Position numbers and translations under genes: made by a program. From Pilatotrama ljubarskyi (taxonomy: Eukaryota; Basidiomycota; Agaricomycetes; Polyporales; Polyporaceae): a stretch of DNA of 64,000 nucleotides. The stretch covers positions 186,001-250,000 of the forward strand of contig MU277679.1 of the NCBI GenBank assembly GCA_022385805.1. The letters are read 5' to 3'. This document shows positions 34,352-45,312 of the stretch, piece by piece. The notes beneath the pieces were generated by a model. It saw only the letters and a list, made by a program, of their open reading frames with translations. It was not told the DNA's origin and ran no database searches. Position 1 is the first letter of the stretch; every line of letters starts with the position of its first letter.

Positions 34352-35981
34352 ATGGTCAAGTTCTCTACGTCCCTTGTTCTCGCTCTCACCGCGATCGCTG
34401 TGAATGCGGTGCCTTTCGAGAAGCGTATCGCCCAGACCATCTCCGACTCCACCCAGAAGTGGGTCGCTGCCTGTGTACGCTTTCTCCTCACGCCAAGCAG
34501 AGATTCTTAGGCTGATCACTTTCGCTGCACAGAACAAGGCCGGAGGCGGGGAGCAGTGCAGCAACATCTCTGTGACTGCCTTCAGCACCCTTCTCGCCGC
34601 CGCCGGGCCGTGCGACCAGCAGAACTCGGCGGATGCCATGGTGGACCTCGCCAAACAGTTGAACAACGACCCCGACATGATCAAGTTCGCTCAAATCTTC
34701 GCTCAGCAGCCGCGTAACACGGTGTGTACCACGTCTCTCCGCCTGTATAAATACATCGCTGAAGTTCTGTACGTCCGACAGCCCACCAGCGAGTCTGTGC
34801 CGTATTGCCAGCAGGCGCCGAAGAACGCCGAGCTGAACGGCCTCTTCCAGTGCCAATTCCAGGGTGCGAAGCAGGACACCTTCGTTGGAGGCGTCAAGGT
34901 CGGCAGCCCCGGCACGATTCCGTTCGGTCTCACCTCTCCGCTCTCGCCCCCGGGATCCTGTCCTGCCAACCCTACCGGTCCCATCCCCGACGGCCAGCAG
35001 CTCAGTGACATCACCCAAGACCCCGGTTTGGCTAACGTCAAAACCGGTGCCGGCTCCGGCTCTGTTGCGCCACCCGCTGCGTCGTCAGCTGCTGCGCCTC
35101 CTGCCGCCTCGTCCGCTGAGGCTCCTCCCGCTGCATCCTCGGTCGCGGCATCGTCCGTTGCAGCCCCGCCTGCGGCGTCCAGCCCTGCGGCCACCTGTGC
35201 CCCCAAGACCAGGAAGCGCGGTGCCATGAAGAAGCGCATTGCACAGGACACCGTCGCGGCCGCTACGCCTTGGGAGGACGCTTGCGTATGTCTTCTCTCT
35301 CGTGCACATCTACACTTGGAATATCGGCTGATCCTTTTGCCCATGTGCAGACCAAAGCCGGCGGCGCCGACAAATGTAATCCGATTGCGGTGACCGCCTT
35401 CGGCACGCTCCTTGCTGCCGCCGATCCTTGCGCTCAGCAGGACTCTGCCGACGCGATGATTGACCTTGCGAAGCAGCTGAACAACGACCCGGACATGATT
35501 AGGCTCGCACAGATCTTTGCGCAGCAGCCGCGCAACACTGTGAGTCCCCCCTACCATCGCCCCACCTACGATCTACCGTCCCTCGAAAGTAGTCGATCCT
35601 GACGAGCTCTCTTCTGCGCAGCCGACGTCGCAGGCAGTCCCGTACTGTCAGAAGGCACCGAAGAACGCGGAGCTGCAGGGTCTCTTCCAGTGCCAGTTCC
35701 AGGGCGCGTCGCAGGACACCTTCGTCGGCGGCGTGAAGGTCGGCAGCCCGGGCACCATCCCGTTCGGCCTGACCGCGCCCGTGAGCCCCGCGGGCTCTTG
35801 CCCTGCAAACCCGAGCGGCCCTATCCCTGACGGCCAGCAGCTCGTCGACATCACGCAACAGCCAAAGGCTGCCGGCGGATCGGGATCGGCCAGCGGTGCC
35901 GCTGCGCCCCCTGCGGCGAGCTCGTCTGCGACCGACAGTGGCGACGATGCTGAGGACGGCGGGGCTGCGGAGTGCGCTTGA
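34352..35981 (+). CDS. Secreted protein with internally duplicated cysteine domain
   Basis: Five exons: 34352-34474, 34533-34721, 34782-35285, 35351-35539 and 35622-35981, 454 residues. A signal peptide (MVKFSTSLVLALTAIAVNAV) and a FEKR site start the protein. Two copies of one domain follow, each split by an intron after FAQQPRNT: first copy from NKAGGGEQCSNISVTAFSTL, second from TKAGGADKCNPIAVTAFGTL. Both contain LAKQLNNDPDMI, GLFQCQFQGA and GGVKVGSPGTIPFGL. An Ala/Pro/Ser-rich linker and tail look like O-glycosylation targets. I recall relatives annotated as macrophage-activating glycoprotein in mushrooms, which I cannot verify here. Extracellular or cell-wall location is likely; biochemical role unknown. 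Confidence 0.88.
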
Positions 35982-36553
35982 ACGAAGTGGCTGAGTGGAC
36001 TTGTGGGTGTTAGGTGGATGGGATGCCTGCGCCGGCTCTCGACGGTCACCCGTAGATGTTGGGTGGAGAGGAGGTGGATTGGTGTTGCCTACGTGCATGA
36101 TGTTCATGATGACGAGTTGGCGACTAGGCTGGTTGCTACATGACGAATATCCAGAGATGCGCGCTCCGCTCGGGAGCGCGATGAATCAGAACCCACCGCG
36201 GGCACTACTTGATAGTAGTACAGTACATGAGCGATGCCTAAACTGGTCACAGCCGCTCGGACAGCCTGCATGCTGATGGACTCCATGGCTATGCTGGAGT
36301 CCATCCCTCAGCGTGCGTCGGGGCCATCCCGTCATCTTAATTTCTTCCTACGTCTCACTCACATTCGAGACCTATCGTGCGAAAAGTCTCACAGAAGCAT
36401 TTGGCACCGAGTATGCCCTCTAAATGGGCGACAAAGGGAGAAGAGCCGTACAAGGACGTCCTACGCATACACAGGCAGTTATGTGCAACGATCCCCGCCG
36501 TCCAGCTCTCACGGTAGGCCAAAACAAACACCCTAACATCCCGAGCATCCGCG
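35982..36553. other. Intergenic, nothing recognised
   Basis: 3' flank of the secreted protein gene. No domain-bearing frame. A small palindromic stretch (GATGGACTCCATGGC...GGAGTCCATC) lies near 36277-36305. Confidence 0.5.
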
Positions 36554-36870
36554 AAGATCAGGGACTGCTATGCGTACGCGCGCCAGGATGGATACGATCT
36601 CCTGGAGTTCGACTCCTGCTGTCGAGCAGCGTTGAGCTCTCCGAGGTGATGAACTCGATGTACCAGTGGTACGAGCAGTCCTCCGTCTGCTACGCCTTCA
36701 AGTTCCTGGTCGACGTCGACCGTCGACGGCGCCGAGGATCCCCGGATACCAGGCTCCCGCTTTCGCACGAGCAAGTGAGTAACGCGTGGATGGACGCTGC
36801 AGGAGCTCGTCGCTCCCCTGCGTGTCGTCTTCCTCTCGAGCGACTGGAAACAGTCAGGAAGGTCCGATGC
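36554..36870 (+). pseudogene. HET-domain (heterokaryon incompatibility) gene fragment
   Basis: Three pieces in order match the HET domain. KIRDCYAYARQDGYDLL sits in one frame at 36554, ELSEVMNSMYQWYEQSSVCY in another frame at about 36634, and RGWTLQELVAP in the first frame again near 36785. In intact HET proteins these form one continuous domain, with a conserved Cys-containing motif between the first two. Here that link is frameshifted and partly lost, and the N-terminal part of the domain is missing. The later frame change could be an unspliced intron remnant. This is a degenerate, probably non-functional copy of a gene family that mediates non-self recognition and cell death in fungi. Confidence 0.85.
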
Positions 36871-37428
36871 GAGGTGTAATGATCGTGGCACGAGCACACC
36901 CGGGTGCTTTCCACGAAGTCGCCTCAGAGGATACACGGCACGAGCCCGACCAGCTGTCCGCGTCGATTCAAGGGAAAGCACGCCCTCAGCGTACTGTGAG
37001 GTAGGATGCCGCGCATCCTGATCATGTCGATGACTGCCAATGGCGGCTTTTGGACGACGAATGGTGGAGCGCTGCGTCCAAGGACTTCGTCTTTTATACA
37101 GGGATTGGTCAGAACGGGGTCCCACTAGTCGTCCGACTCACCTTGAGCCCTTCTGCCGAGCAGTCGAGCGAGGTTTCAGGACTTGGGACAAGGTTAGCTA
37201 CACGCTGGACATAGACATCTTCGTGACTAGAAAATAGGTCGCTTTTTCATGGCTCGACGAGCACGTCTGCGAGGACTTTCGAGACGACTATGTACCAGGT
37301 ACCAGCCTTGTGTAGCAGTGGTATTGGTCAGTGTTGTAATAGATCGAGTCGCTGAGACTGAGTACTGTAGTGTGGCGTGCCACTTCTCATGGGTGATACG
37401 GTATAATATTTGGACTGGGCAACTACCG
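36871..37428. other. Intergenic, nothing recognised
   Basis: Lies between the HET fragment and the tRNA-His gene. No readable continuation of the HET gene was found. Confidence 0.5.
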
Positions 37429-37510
37429 GTCCCTATCGATTAGTGGTTAGATCATCACGTTGTGGACACACAATTCCGTGAAGACGCCGGCTCGAATCCG
37501 GCTAGGGACA
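37429..37510 (+). tRNA. tRNA-His(GTG): tRNA-His (GTG) with intron
   Basis: Acceptor arms GTCCCTA and TAGGGAC pair, with discriminator A. The D arm GATT...GATC, the anticodon stem TCACG/CGTGA and the T arm GCCGG/CCGGC all fold. The loop TTGTGG holds anticodon GTG, and about 10 nt of intron follow position 37. A T run (GCTTTTTC) follows the gene. Confidence 0.93.
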
Positions 37511-37734
37511 GCTTTTTCGTTTCTTTTTTCTCCACTTGTAGACACTTTGTATGAACACAATCCTAGCTGATTGACGGATCGTTGTCGCTTCTGGATTGAG
37601 AGCAAAGATAGTGCATATTATGAAGATGTAGCAGAGCAGTAGTCTAAACCCCGTATTATGCGAGCACTATAGATAATGGCCGTCTCCCTTCGCCTCGCAA
37701 GCCTCATCTCAATCAATACAAAGCTCCGGCAGTG

Positions 37735-39024
37735 CTAAGGCTGTCCACGCGCAATAGTCGACCCTTGTCCTACCCCTGGATTTGACGATGAGGGCGCCAG
37801 CAAGGCAGGGGCACTCGCATGGGCCTGTAGCGGTGCCGTAGAACGGCTCTGTCCAGCGGCATGGACGTGGGTCTGTGTCGCGAGCGATGCTCGGTAAGAT
37901 GACGTCGCCAACGAGTGCGACGACCAGAAGGAATCGTATGTCAACCCCCCGCCATCTGGACATGCGTTCGGCAGAAGAGATGGCGCAGGCGTCGCTTGCG
38001 CTTTGGACGCGGACGAAGTGGACATCATAGAACGAAGGGCCGCGAGCTGAGAGTCTATGTGCTCCGTCGGCTCCATTGGGTCGAACGGCTCTCGGAAAGA
38101 AGATGTCGCGGCACTACCGCCGCCGGAGAGCTGGGAGGAAGAAGGGGCCGACGAGGGCGAGCCATGTTGTGTATGGGTAGGCCCGGGTTTCGCAAGCGGT
38201 ACGCGGCTCAAACTTGGCGCATTGTCGATAATGACCGTGGCTGTTGAGTCTGACCGAGAGACGGGGTAGCGGGTGATCCCACTGCCAGATCCGAGATGTG
38301 GCGCATGAGGAGTCGCAATACGGCCTCCATCGATATCTGGCGTCGATGGAATATACGGGTTCGCTGTCCCAAGACTGGGGTCCGATGCTATCGAGGGTGC
38401 ATGTGAGAGGCGCGTTACAATGCGAGAGCGATACTGCCCTACATGTACTCGCTAAGGTTCCATGTGAGCGCACACTTGAGCCCGTGCCAGAGGCAAACAT
38501 TGTGCCATTTTGGGATGGCGCAAATCCAGGGTCATGGCTTGGTCCCGGTTGGGACATCGCGAGGGCCTGGTGTGCGGCATTGGACGCTAACACTCCATTT
38601 GAGGACGGGGTACGGCTACTCCGACGACCGCCGGGGGAAATGACGGGATAGGGTCGCGTGAGGTGTGTATGTCGGAAGTATAAGTTCTCAACCTCGCTGA
38701 GCGATTGCCTTTGCTGAATAGTCAGTAAGATGGTTGTACTACGTGTGAACGGAGTGTAAGCGGCGCGCGCACCCATCCGTGCTCAACCTTCAACTTCGCA
38801 TACTGGAGGCGCAATCGGAGCTGGCCAGAAAGCTGGAAATGGTCATGCACTGGATATACTAGAAAGTGGCCGTTAGAGTTACGTACATAGTTGGCCTTTG
38901 CTTTGTCCGCCGCGCCCTTCGTCCTATCGCCTTTGGATTGCGCAGACTCCGTAGCCTCTCCATCGAGTTTGCGCCTTTTCGCATCCGGTTGTGGTAGAAA
39001 CCCGTACTGGGACTGGTCCGACAT
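37735..39024 (-). CDS. Uncharacterised protein with basic helical N-domain and Ser-rich tail
   Basis: Exons 39024-38773, 38713-38476 and 38438-37735 splice in phase (397 residues); the second intron is only 37 bp. The N-terminus has a basic cluster DAKRRKLDGE, a likely nuclear localisation signal. Residues about 60-105 form a helical block (QLRLRLQYAKLKVEHGW, continuing across the first intron as QRQSLSEVENLYFRHTHL), the only part that looks conserved. The rest is low complexity, rich in Ser, Pro and His. I recall similar proteins in other mushrooms but know no function. A 33-bp in-frame segment at 38889-38857 has intron-like ends and may sometimes be spliced. Possibly a nuclear regulator. 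Confidence 0.75.
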
Positions 39025-39575
39025 CTAGAGTAGATATAGCATTCAAGTTGTAAAGGTGCCAAACGTGTAGGAGAAGATTGGCGAGTGCGGCGGAGGGCAG
39101 TAGAGGATTGTGGCAGACGTGCTGCAGCTCAATGCCCCGCGGCAACCGTCGCGAAAACGCAGGCGTGTCTAGTCACGTGAAATGCCGCCTCGGCGACGAC
39201 CCCTTACCCCGTCGCTGCTCCTCCTGAGTCCTGAGTCTCCCATTGGCACTCGACCATGTAAGTAGACCTGTTCTGCAGCGTACCGCCACTGTCCTTATCA
39301 GCACAAGATGTAACCACTCGCCCGCTCCTGCATCGCTCATGCATACCTTTGCTCAGGACACCACGAGGATGCATAGCATTGCTGTGTACGCAGACCTGTA
39401 CAGAGCGTATCTATCGACATGTCGGCGGCGCTTGGAAGTTGGCGCCATTGGTCGCGGAGCTAATAGTAAGTACAGCACTATAAGTGTATGCGTGCGCAGA
39501 CGTCCGAGGCTGCATGCGCCATTCCCCCCGTCCTAAACCTCCTGCACGGCTGGGCAGCCTGAGGCAGCATCGTCT
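39025..39575. other. Divergent intergenic region
   Basis: Shared upstream region of two divergently transcribed genes. A GTAAGT donor-like site near 39258 hints at an upstream non-coding or tiny coding exon for the gene at 39576, which I could not define. Confidence 0.45.
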
Positions 39576-41755
39576 ATGGAGACCGCTTGCAGGGTATACA
39601 CCAAGCTCATGTTCCAGAGAGGGTATGGGTACCCTCTTTGGGAACCCGAGCCCAATGAAGCCGGGGAGTTGCTCATCGGTGACGTTGGATACATCCTCGA
39701 TGGAGGGTTCTATCGCCTCTTCAATGCCACTCTGCCAGCAGACCATCCCGTGAACCAGCGGTGCGGAGTGCCTGACGGCTTTGAACCCTTCACGTTCCCT
39801 CAGACGCTGCTTCATCGGCGCGATCGCGCGTTGGAACCCAGACCGTTATGCAGCAAGAGCGTCGTTGCCTTCGACATCGAGGCGTCAATGTACGTACGCA
39901 AGTGTATTTCTTGACACTCTGCTGACCGCACATTCCTCAGACGTGCCGGCATAGCTGGCCCGGGACTGTCCAGTGGTTTCAAATTCAAGTGCTCGGACGA
40001 GCAAGGCGCCGTCCTTGTCCTCAAGCGACCTGCTACCCGCGAGATGCTCCATCCATGCCGCGACCTGAGGCAATATATCGTGTGCAACCACCGCGCATGG
40101 TGCACGTTCGCGCGCGACACCTGTCGTCTGGATATCGAGGACGACAACATCATCTTCGTCAGCGGCTTCGTGAAGACAGCGGAGTGGGCCCTCGCGGCGG
40201 CGACGCACCGCGCGCGGGAGGGCGAGCTGTTCTTCGGCGGCGAGTTTGGGCCCACGGCGAAAGCGATCTTCTCCGTTTCCGCTACGCGAGAGGAGTCGAT
40301 GTCGGTCGAACACCGGAGCGGGCCTCACAGGATCATGAGCGCCGCTTCGGCGGGTGACGACCCTCCCTTCGACCAATGCGTCTTCCTGCACTATTACAAG
40401 CTGAAGAGACGCAAGCTGCTATCTCCCAAAGTCATACGAGCGGCCGGGGAAAAGACGCAGTGGGACAGTCCCCCCTCACCGTCTCCGGAGCGACTCCCAG
40501 GAGAAACGCCTCGATTGCAGAGTGTCTCACCTACGCATGAGGCGGTATTCGAACGGACACCTGCAGTGCAAGAGGTCGGTCGTATTTCGAGGCATGCTGC
40601 GGTTCGCTGTGTGCTTACCGGGATCTTTAGCCTGAAGACCCTCTGACAGCCTGGCTCGACCACCTGCTTGCAGTAGGAGCAGCCGGGGCAAGCGCGCAGT
40701 CGGGCCCCAGCCCCCCGGAGTCCCCAAAACTCTCCACATGGGAGATACCTCGGTCGCAGAGTGTCTCGCCCAGGTCCGAAACGGACATCGAACGGATACC
40801 TGCAGCGCAAGAGGTCAGTGTCCCCTCGACGCATGTTCCGACTTGCTGAGTGCTTACTGAGATAACCAGGCTGACGACCCTTTGGATGCCTTGCTCGACT
40901 ATCTACTTGCAGTACGTTCCACCTACCTAACCTCGCCGTACCCTATCTCACCAAGCAGAACAGCGCGACGGCGTGACATGCGCGATTGCTAGTGATCACG
41001 ACCTACACGCGCTGTTGAATGTGCGTCTTGCGAGCATCTCACTACTATATGCTGACTGGGAGCAGGATGACGAAGTTCTCCCTGACGACATCGGCCACTT
41101 TCTACGCCAGCGAGCTCCGGGAGTCGCCGTTACGGATGACGGAGGTATGATCGAACTTGCCATTCACAAGCCCTTTCATGCTAAACGGGCGAGTAGTGGG
41201 CGCACTCCAGGTCCCCACAATGCTCGCGGACTCGCAGACTCCATCCCCTGCCCCACTTTCTCCCCATCCCCATAGACTGTTGCCTACACGTCCGCTGTCC
41301 GGGACAAAGGTACCGAGATCGATGTCGCGACGCTCGCGTCCGTGGATCTCCCCACACCAGTCCCGTTCTCGCTCAAGACGGTCAAGCAGGGGTTTTTCAC
41401 CTCGCACACCTACCCCTGTGCCGAGGCCTACGCGTCAGCAACACTTGGCTCAGTGTGAGATGGAATCCCTCGTCCTTCCGGCGGACGCGGATGCATACAG
41501 GACGTCCGATGTCCCTGACATGGACGAAGATGATGAAAGTGACGACGAAGACTATGAATCCATTCTTGCCACCGAAGAGCTGCTTTACCAGCCGCGCGGA
41601 AGGCCTGCTGCACCGAAGGTGAGAGATTCCCAGAGGCTGCTACTTTTGCTGTTCTGATTGCGGATGAGTACTAGGGTCTGGCTGCTGCTCGCTACATGCC
41701 CCCTCCCGGGCCGTCTCGTTCGACTAAAGCACCCTCACGATTTGCATGCCTGTAA
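39576..41755 (+). CDS. Uncharacterised basidiomycete-type protein with repeated exon modules
   Basis: Eight exons fit in phase: 39576-39889, 39941-40574, 40631-40813, 40870-40911, 40964-41020, 41066-41144, 41197-41618 and 41675-41755, about 603 residues. The N-terminal domain (RGYGYPLWEPEP, IGDVGYILDGGFYRLFNATL, PVNQRCGVPDGFEPF) and the following part (GFKFKCSDEQGAVLVL, FVSGFVKTAEWALA) match a large uncharacterised family I recall from mushroom genomes. Then a module occurs twice: QSVSPTHEAVFERTPAVQE plus PEDPLTAWLDHLLA, and QSVSPRSETDIERIPAAQE plus ADDPLDALLDYLLA, each split by an intron at the same spot. The C-terminus is Ser/Arg/Pro rich with a strongly acidic stretch. There is no signal peptide. 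An upstream exon is possible. Function unknown. Confidence 0.78.
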
Positions 41756-42192
41756 CGTCTTCGTGAACGCACGAGGAGAGACTAGTAAGTACTAGTGTGG
41801 AATCCTCGAAATTTCGCGACCATCAACTCTCCCTGTACTTATCTGGAATGTTACTTCTCTGGAGGCGAATACTGAGGGCCGGGAATCGGCAGCGCGGTCG
41901 AACGGTAACGGTCTGCCAAGAGGGCACGAGTTGCACGGGTCCCTTCGGCGGGACTTGCATTCGAACGCCCTCGGAGCACCGATCACTGAGTAGCAGGACG
42001 TAGCAAGCAGGTTACAAGTACACGCCCGCTACTATAGCTACAACGACTTTAGGGACTGTTGTTGGGCCACTGGTTCGGAACGCTGCACCTTCTCCCTCGC
42101 ATTGTATAGTCACGGAATCTCGGGGGCGAGCGATATACACTGAGGCTCCGTTCGTGAAGAGTGGTATCCTAAAGCATATAATGGATAACAGT
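41756..42192. other. Intergenic, nothing recognised
   Basis: No gene between the end of the previous CDS and the tRNA-Asp gene. Confidence 0.6.
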
Positions 42193-42275
42193 TCTCTGTT
42201 AGTATATCGGTTAGTACACGCGCCTGTCATTTATCGTGACCGCGCGAAAGCGGGGTTCGACTCCCCGACAGAGAG
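42193..42275 (+). tRNA. tRNA-Asp(GTC): tRNA-Asp (GTC) with intron
   Basis: Acceptor arms TCTCTGT and ACAGAGA pair, discriminator G. D arm GTAT/GTAC, anticodon stem CGCGC/GCGCG and T arm CGGGG/CCCCG fold. The loop CTGTCA carries GTC, and an intron of about 11 nt (TTTATCGTGAC) follows position 37. A T run (TCTTTTTC) follows. Confidence 0.93.
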
Positions 42276-42511
42276 TATCTTTTTCAATCCTTGATTGACA
42301 GCCGTGCTCATCGAGGAGGCGCTGGGCGATCCGAGAACGAGGCGTTCTACTTCGTCACTGTTCCAGCTTTGCCTGCTGCTTCAACTCACTTACAGTCCTG
42401 TACCTGTCTGCCTCAGCTTCCACCACTTGAGCGTAGCTTTGTTCATCCTGACAGAGAGCTAGATCTAGGATACTAGCGGGCAATTCTAGTCAGTTTCTGG
42501 GGGCTCAGACT

Positions 42512-44298
42512 ATGCTGCACTCGACTGCCCGCACGCTCGCCCGCCGACCCGTCCCTCCAGTGCTTGCTTCGCGCCGCGCTGCGTCAACCGCTGCACAACA
42601 ACCCGCTCGCTCATACGCCCGTACCGCAGCCTATGCTTCAGTGTTCGTAGTGTCTACAGGCCTCTTTGCGGTCTACTACTTCGACTGTCGCGCGGCGCTA
42701 CACAAGTACATCGTCACCCCGGTCATACGCTATACGCTCGACCCCGAGGTGGGCCATAGACTGGCTGTTAGGGTGCTAGGCTCGGGCCTTGCGCCCAGAG
42801 ACCAGCTACCGGATGATGATGTCCTGAAGGCAGAGGTACGTAGCTGTGCCATGTCATGGATGGGCCGGCACTAGACGAGCCAGGGAATCATAGCTATGGG
42901 GTGAGGAACTCTCCAGTCCCGTCGGGCTCGCGGCTGGTTTCGACAAGAACGGCGAAGCTATAGACGGTGCGTGTCCAATGCAGTACCACGACCAATGTAT
43001 GTTGACTCCGACACCCACTGCTTAGGACTGTTCAACCTCGGCTTCTCCTGGGTAGAGATCGGGAGCGTCACCCCGAAGCCTCAACCCGGCAATCCCAAAC
43101 CTCGTGTGTTCCACCTCCCCAACGACTCTGCGCTCATCAACCGGTACGGATTCCCTTCGGACGGACACGCGTCGGTGCTCGCCCGTCTGCGTGCGCGCAT
43201 ACCCCCCGCGCTCCTGTACGCGTCCACGGACGACGCGGAGGACCCCCTACACGGTGCAGAGCATGCCTCGCTGTATCCCGGCAAACTGCTGGCCGTCAAC
43301 CTGGGCAAGAACAAATCCTCTCCGCCGGACTCGATCGCGGATTTTGTCACCGGGGTGCATACTTTTGGACCGTACGCCGACGCGCTCGTAGTGAACGTGT
43401 CCAGCCCGAACACCCCTGGGCTCCGGTACGTTCTATCTCACCATTCCCTGTCAACATATGCTCACCCTACTGTCAGAGGCATGCAGAGCCGCACTCTGCT
43501 CGGAGAGCTGCTGGCCGGTGTGAGCGCGGCGCGGGACGAAGTCAGCGCTACCTCCGCGCACAAGCACCGGCCGAAACTGCTCCTCAAGATCGCGCCAGAC
43601 CTGGATGAGGCCGAAGTGGCGGACATCGCTGCGGCAGTGCGCGCGACAAACGGCGTGGACGGCGTCATCGTCAGCAATACGACCGTCCGACGACCTCCCG
43701 GGCTCTCAGATCGTACGTCACGTCGCGCATCCGAAACGCCTCGTAGTTCGTACTAACATACGCTTCCTCTGCAGCGAACAAAATCGAGCAAGGCGGTCTC
43801 TCCGGGCCCCCTCTGAAACCATACGCCCTCAGCACGCTCCGGACGCTCCGCAGCCTCCTCCCGCCGTCCATCCCGCTCATCGGCTGCGGCGGCATCTCCT
43901 CAGGCGCTGACGCGCTGGAGTACGCGCGCGCGGGTGCGTCCGCCGTGCAGCTGTACACCGCGTTCGGGTATGGGGGCCCCGGCGTGTGCAGGCAGGTCAA
44001 AGACGAGCTCGCCGCGCTCCTCCGGGCGGAGGGCAAGACGTGGAAGCAGGTCGTCCGGGAGGCGGTCGCGCAGAATAGCTTGAAGGAGAGCGCAGGTGCT
44101 GCCAGCCGTGAGGCGGAGGACGGGGCGGTCGGGCAGGCAAGGGAGACGAGCGTCAGGCTGCTGGTGCAGGAGGCGGAGGAGCTGAAGCGGCTGCTGGACG
44201 GTCTGGGAGAAAGGATGGAAAGGAAGGCGGAGGAGGGCGTGAGTCTGGCGGGGGGCGCGCAGTACGTCGCTGTAACTCCTCGTCCTGCTGAATCGTGA
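42512..44298 (+). CDS. DHODH: Dihydroorotate dehydrogenase (quinone), mitochondrial
   Basis: Five exons: 42512-42835, 42894-42966, 43026-43425, 43477-43712 and 43775-44298, 518 residues. It oxidises dihydroorotate to orotate in pyrimidine synthesis, passing electrons through FMN to ubiquinone at the mitochondrial inner membrane. The N-terminus is Arg/Ala rich (ARTLARRPVPPVLASRRAAS), a mitochondrial presequence, followed by one membrane segment (YASVFVVSTGLFAVYYF). Class 2 motifs are all present: VGLAAGFDKNGEAIDG and VEIGSVTPKPQPGNP, then VVNVSSPNTPGLRG with the catalytic Ser used by membrane-bound enzymes. The remaining FMN-site motifs are VSNTTV, GGLSGPPL and IGCGGISSGADA. The C-terminus is extended by about 70 charged, helical residues (coiled-coil-like) beyond the usual end. 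Identification is firm. Confidence 0.97.
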
Positions 44299-45312
44299 CA
44301 GGCGCTCCGACGTCGGTACCGGTCGCATGAGCGCGGTGCGAACGTGTCTGCGTGTGTTGGAGGAGAACGGGCGCGTGAGGGTGAGCCTGTTCCTGGACTT
44401 TGGTGGGGCGAGTGTGGCGGTGGTACTGCGGGCGTCTTCCGACCGTGGATAACGGAGTACTGCAATCGTTCGTGGATGTCGGCCTCTGCACCATACCAGA
44501 GGTGTCCGTCGCCCGGACGGGCCGAGCTCAGTAACGTACTAGGCTGGACGTACCTGAAGTTGACTTCTCGCATCTCTCGTGCAGAACTCGTCCATGGCAA
44601 AGCTCCTTGGTCATCGGCGCCTTGTTAATGCTACCAATCCCTTGCGAGCCGTCGACAGCAAGTGTTCAAGAAGGCAGACGGCAAAGGCACGTCCCACTGC
44701 CGTGTCTCAATGTAGAACTTCGTTCTTGTTGATTTTGACAGCTTCTGTCTCTGCGGATAGCAAGCATGGCTCGCTCGCCGTGCCTCAAGGAGAGCACAAC
44801 ACGTGCGGGGCGCCTCACGGCGTCCACAGATACTATGGTCACCTTCAAGCTCGTCGAGCGGACATGACAACGCAAAGGCATCCGCTTCCGCACGCCCCGA
44901 TCAAGGGCACGCATAGACAGGACGGGTATCAGCAGATCGTGTTTAGCTGATCCCGTCAGCCAGACTGCGGTCGACCTCTCCGGATGTCCTAACTTAGGCC
45001 TACAAGTTCTCTATCTTGTTCTTCCACTTCTCCGCCCTGGCCGTGCGGGACGGATCATTGTGAAGCAGGGCTCATAGGCTTGCATAGCAATCCAGAGGCC
45101 GTTCATTTTCCCTCTAGTCCTGTTCAGCAAAACCGACGACAGCCACAGCATGTCCCAGCGGACTTGCTAGCTAACGTCGCCACCGTAAATGTGGCGCATT
45201 GACCTTTACTTCAAGCCCCGCTTCGCGTTCAAAAACTCCCTCACTTCCCGCAGTCAGCACAACGAACACTCCACGAACCATTCTGTCGCCTGAATCCTCT
45301 CGCACGATCGCT
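44299..45312. other. Intergenic, nothing recognised
   Basis: 3' flank of the DHODH gene and promoter of B1. Short frames only. Confidence 0.5.

Noticed and set aside
34703..35557. 284-codon open frame on the minus strand
   Set aside because: It is the antisense shadow of the duplicated secreted-protein gene, whose plus-strand exons have signal peptide, splice sites and conserved repeats.
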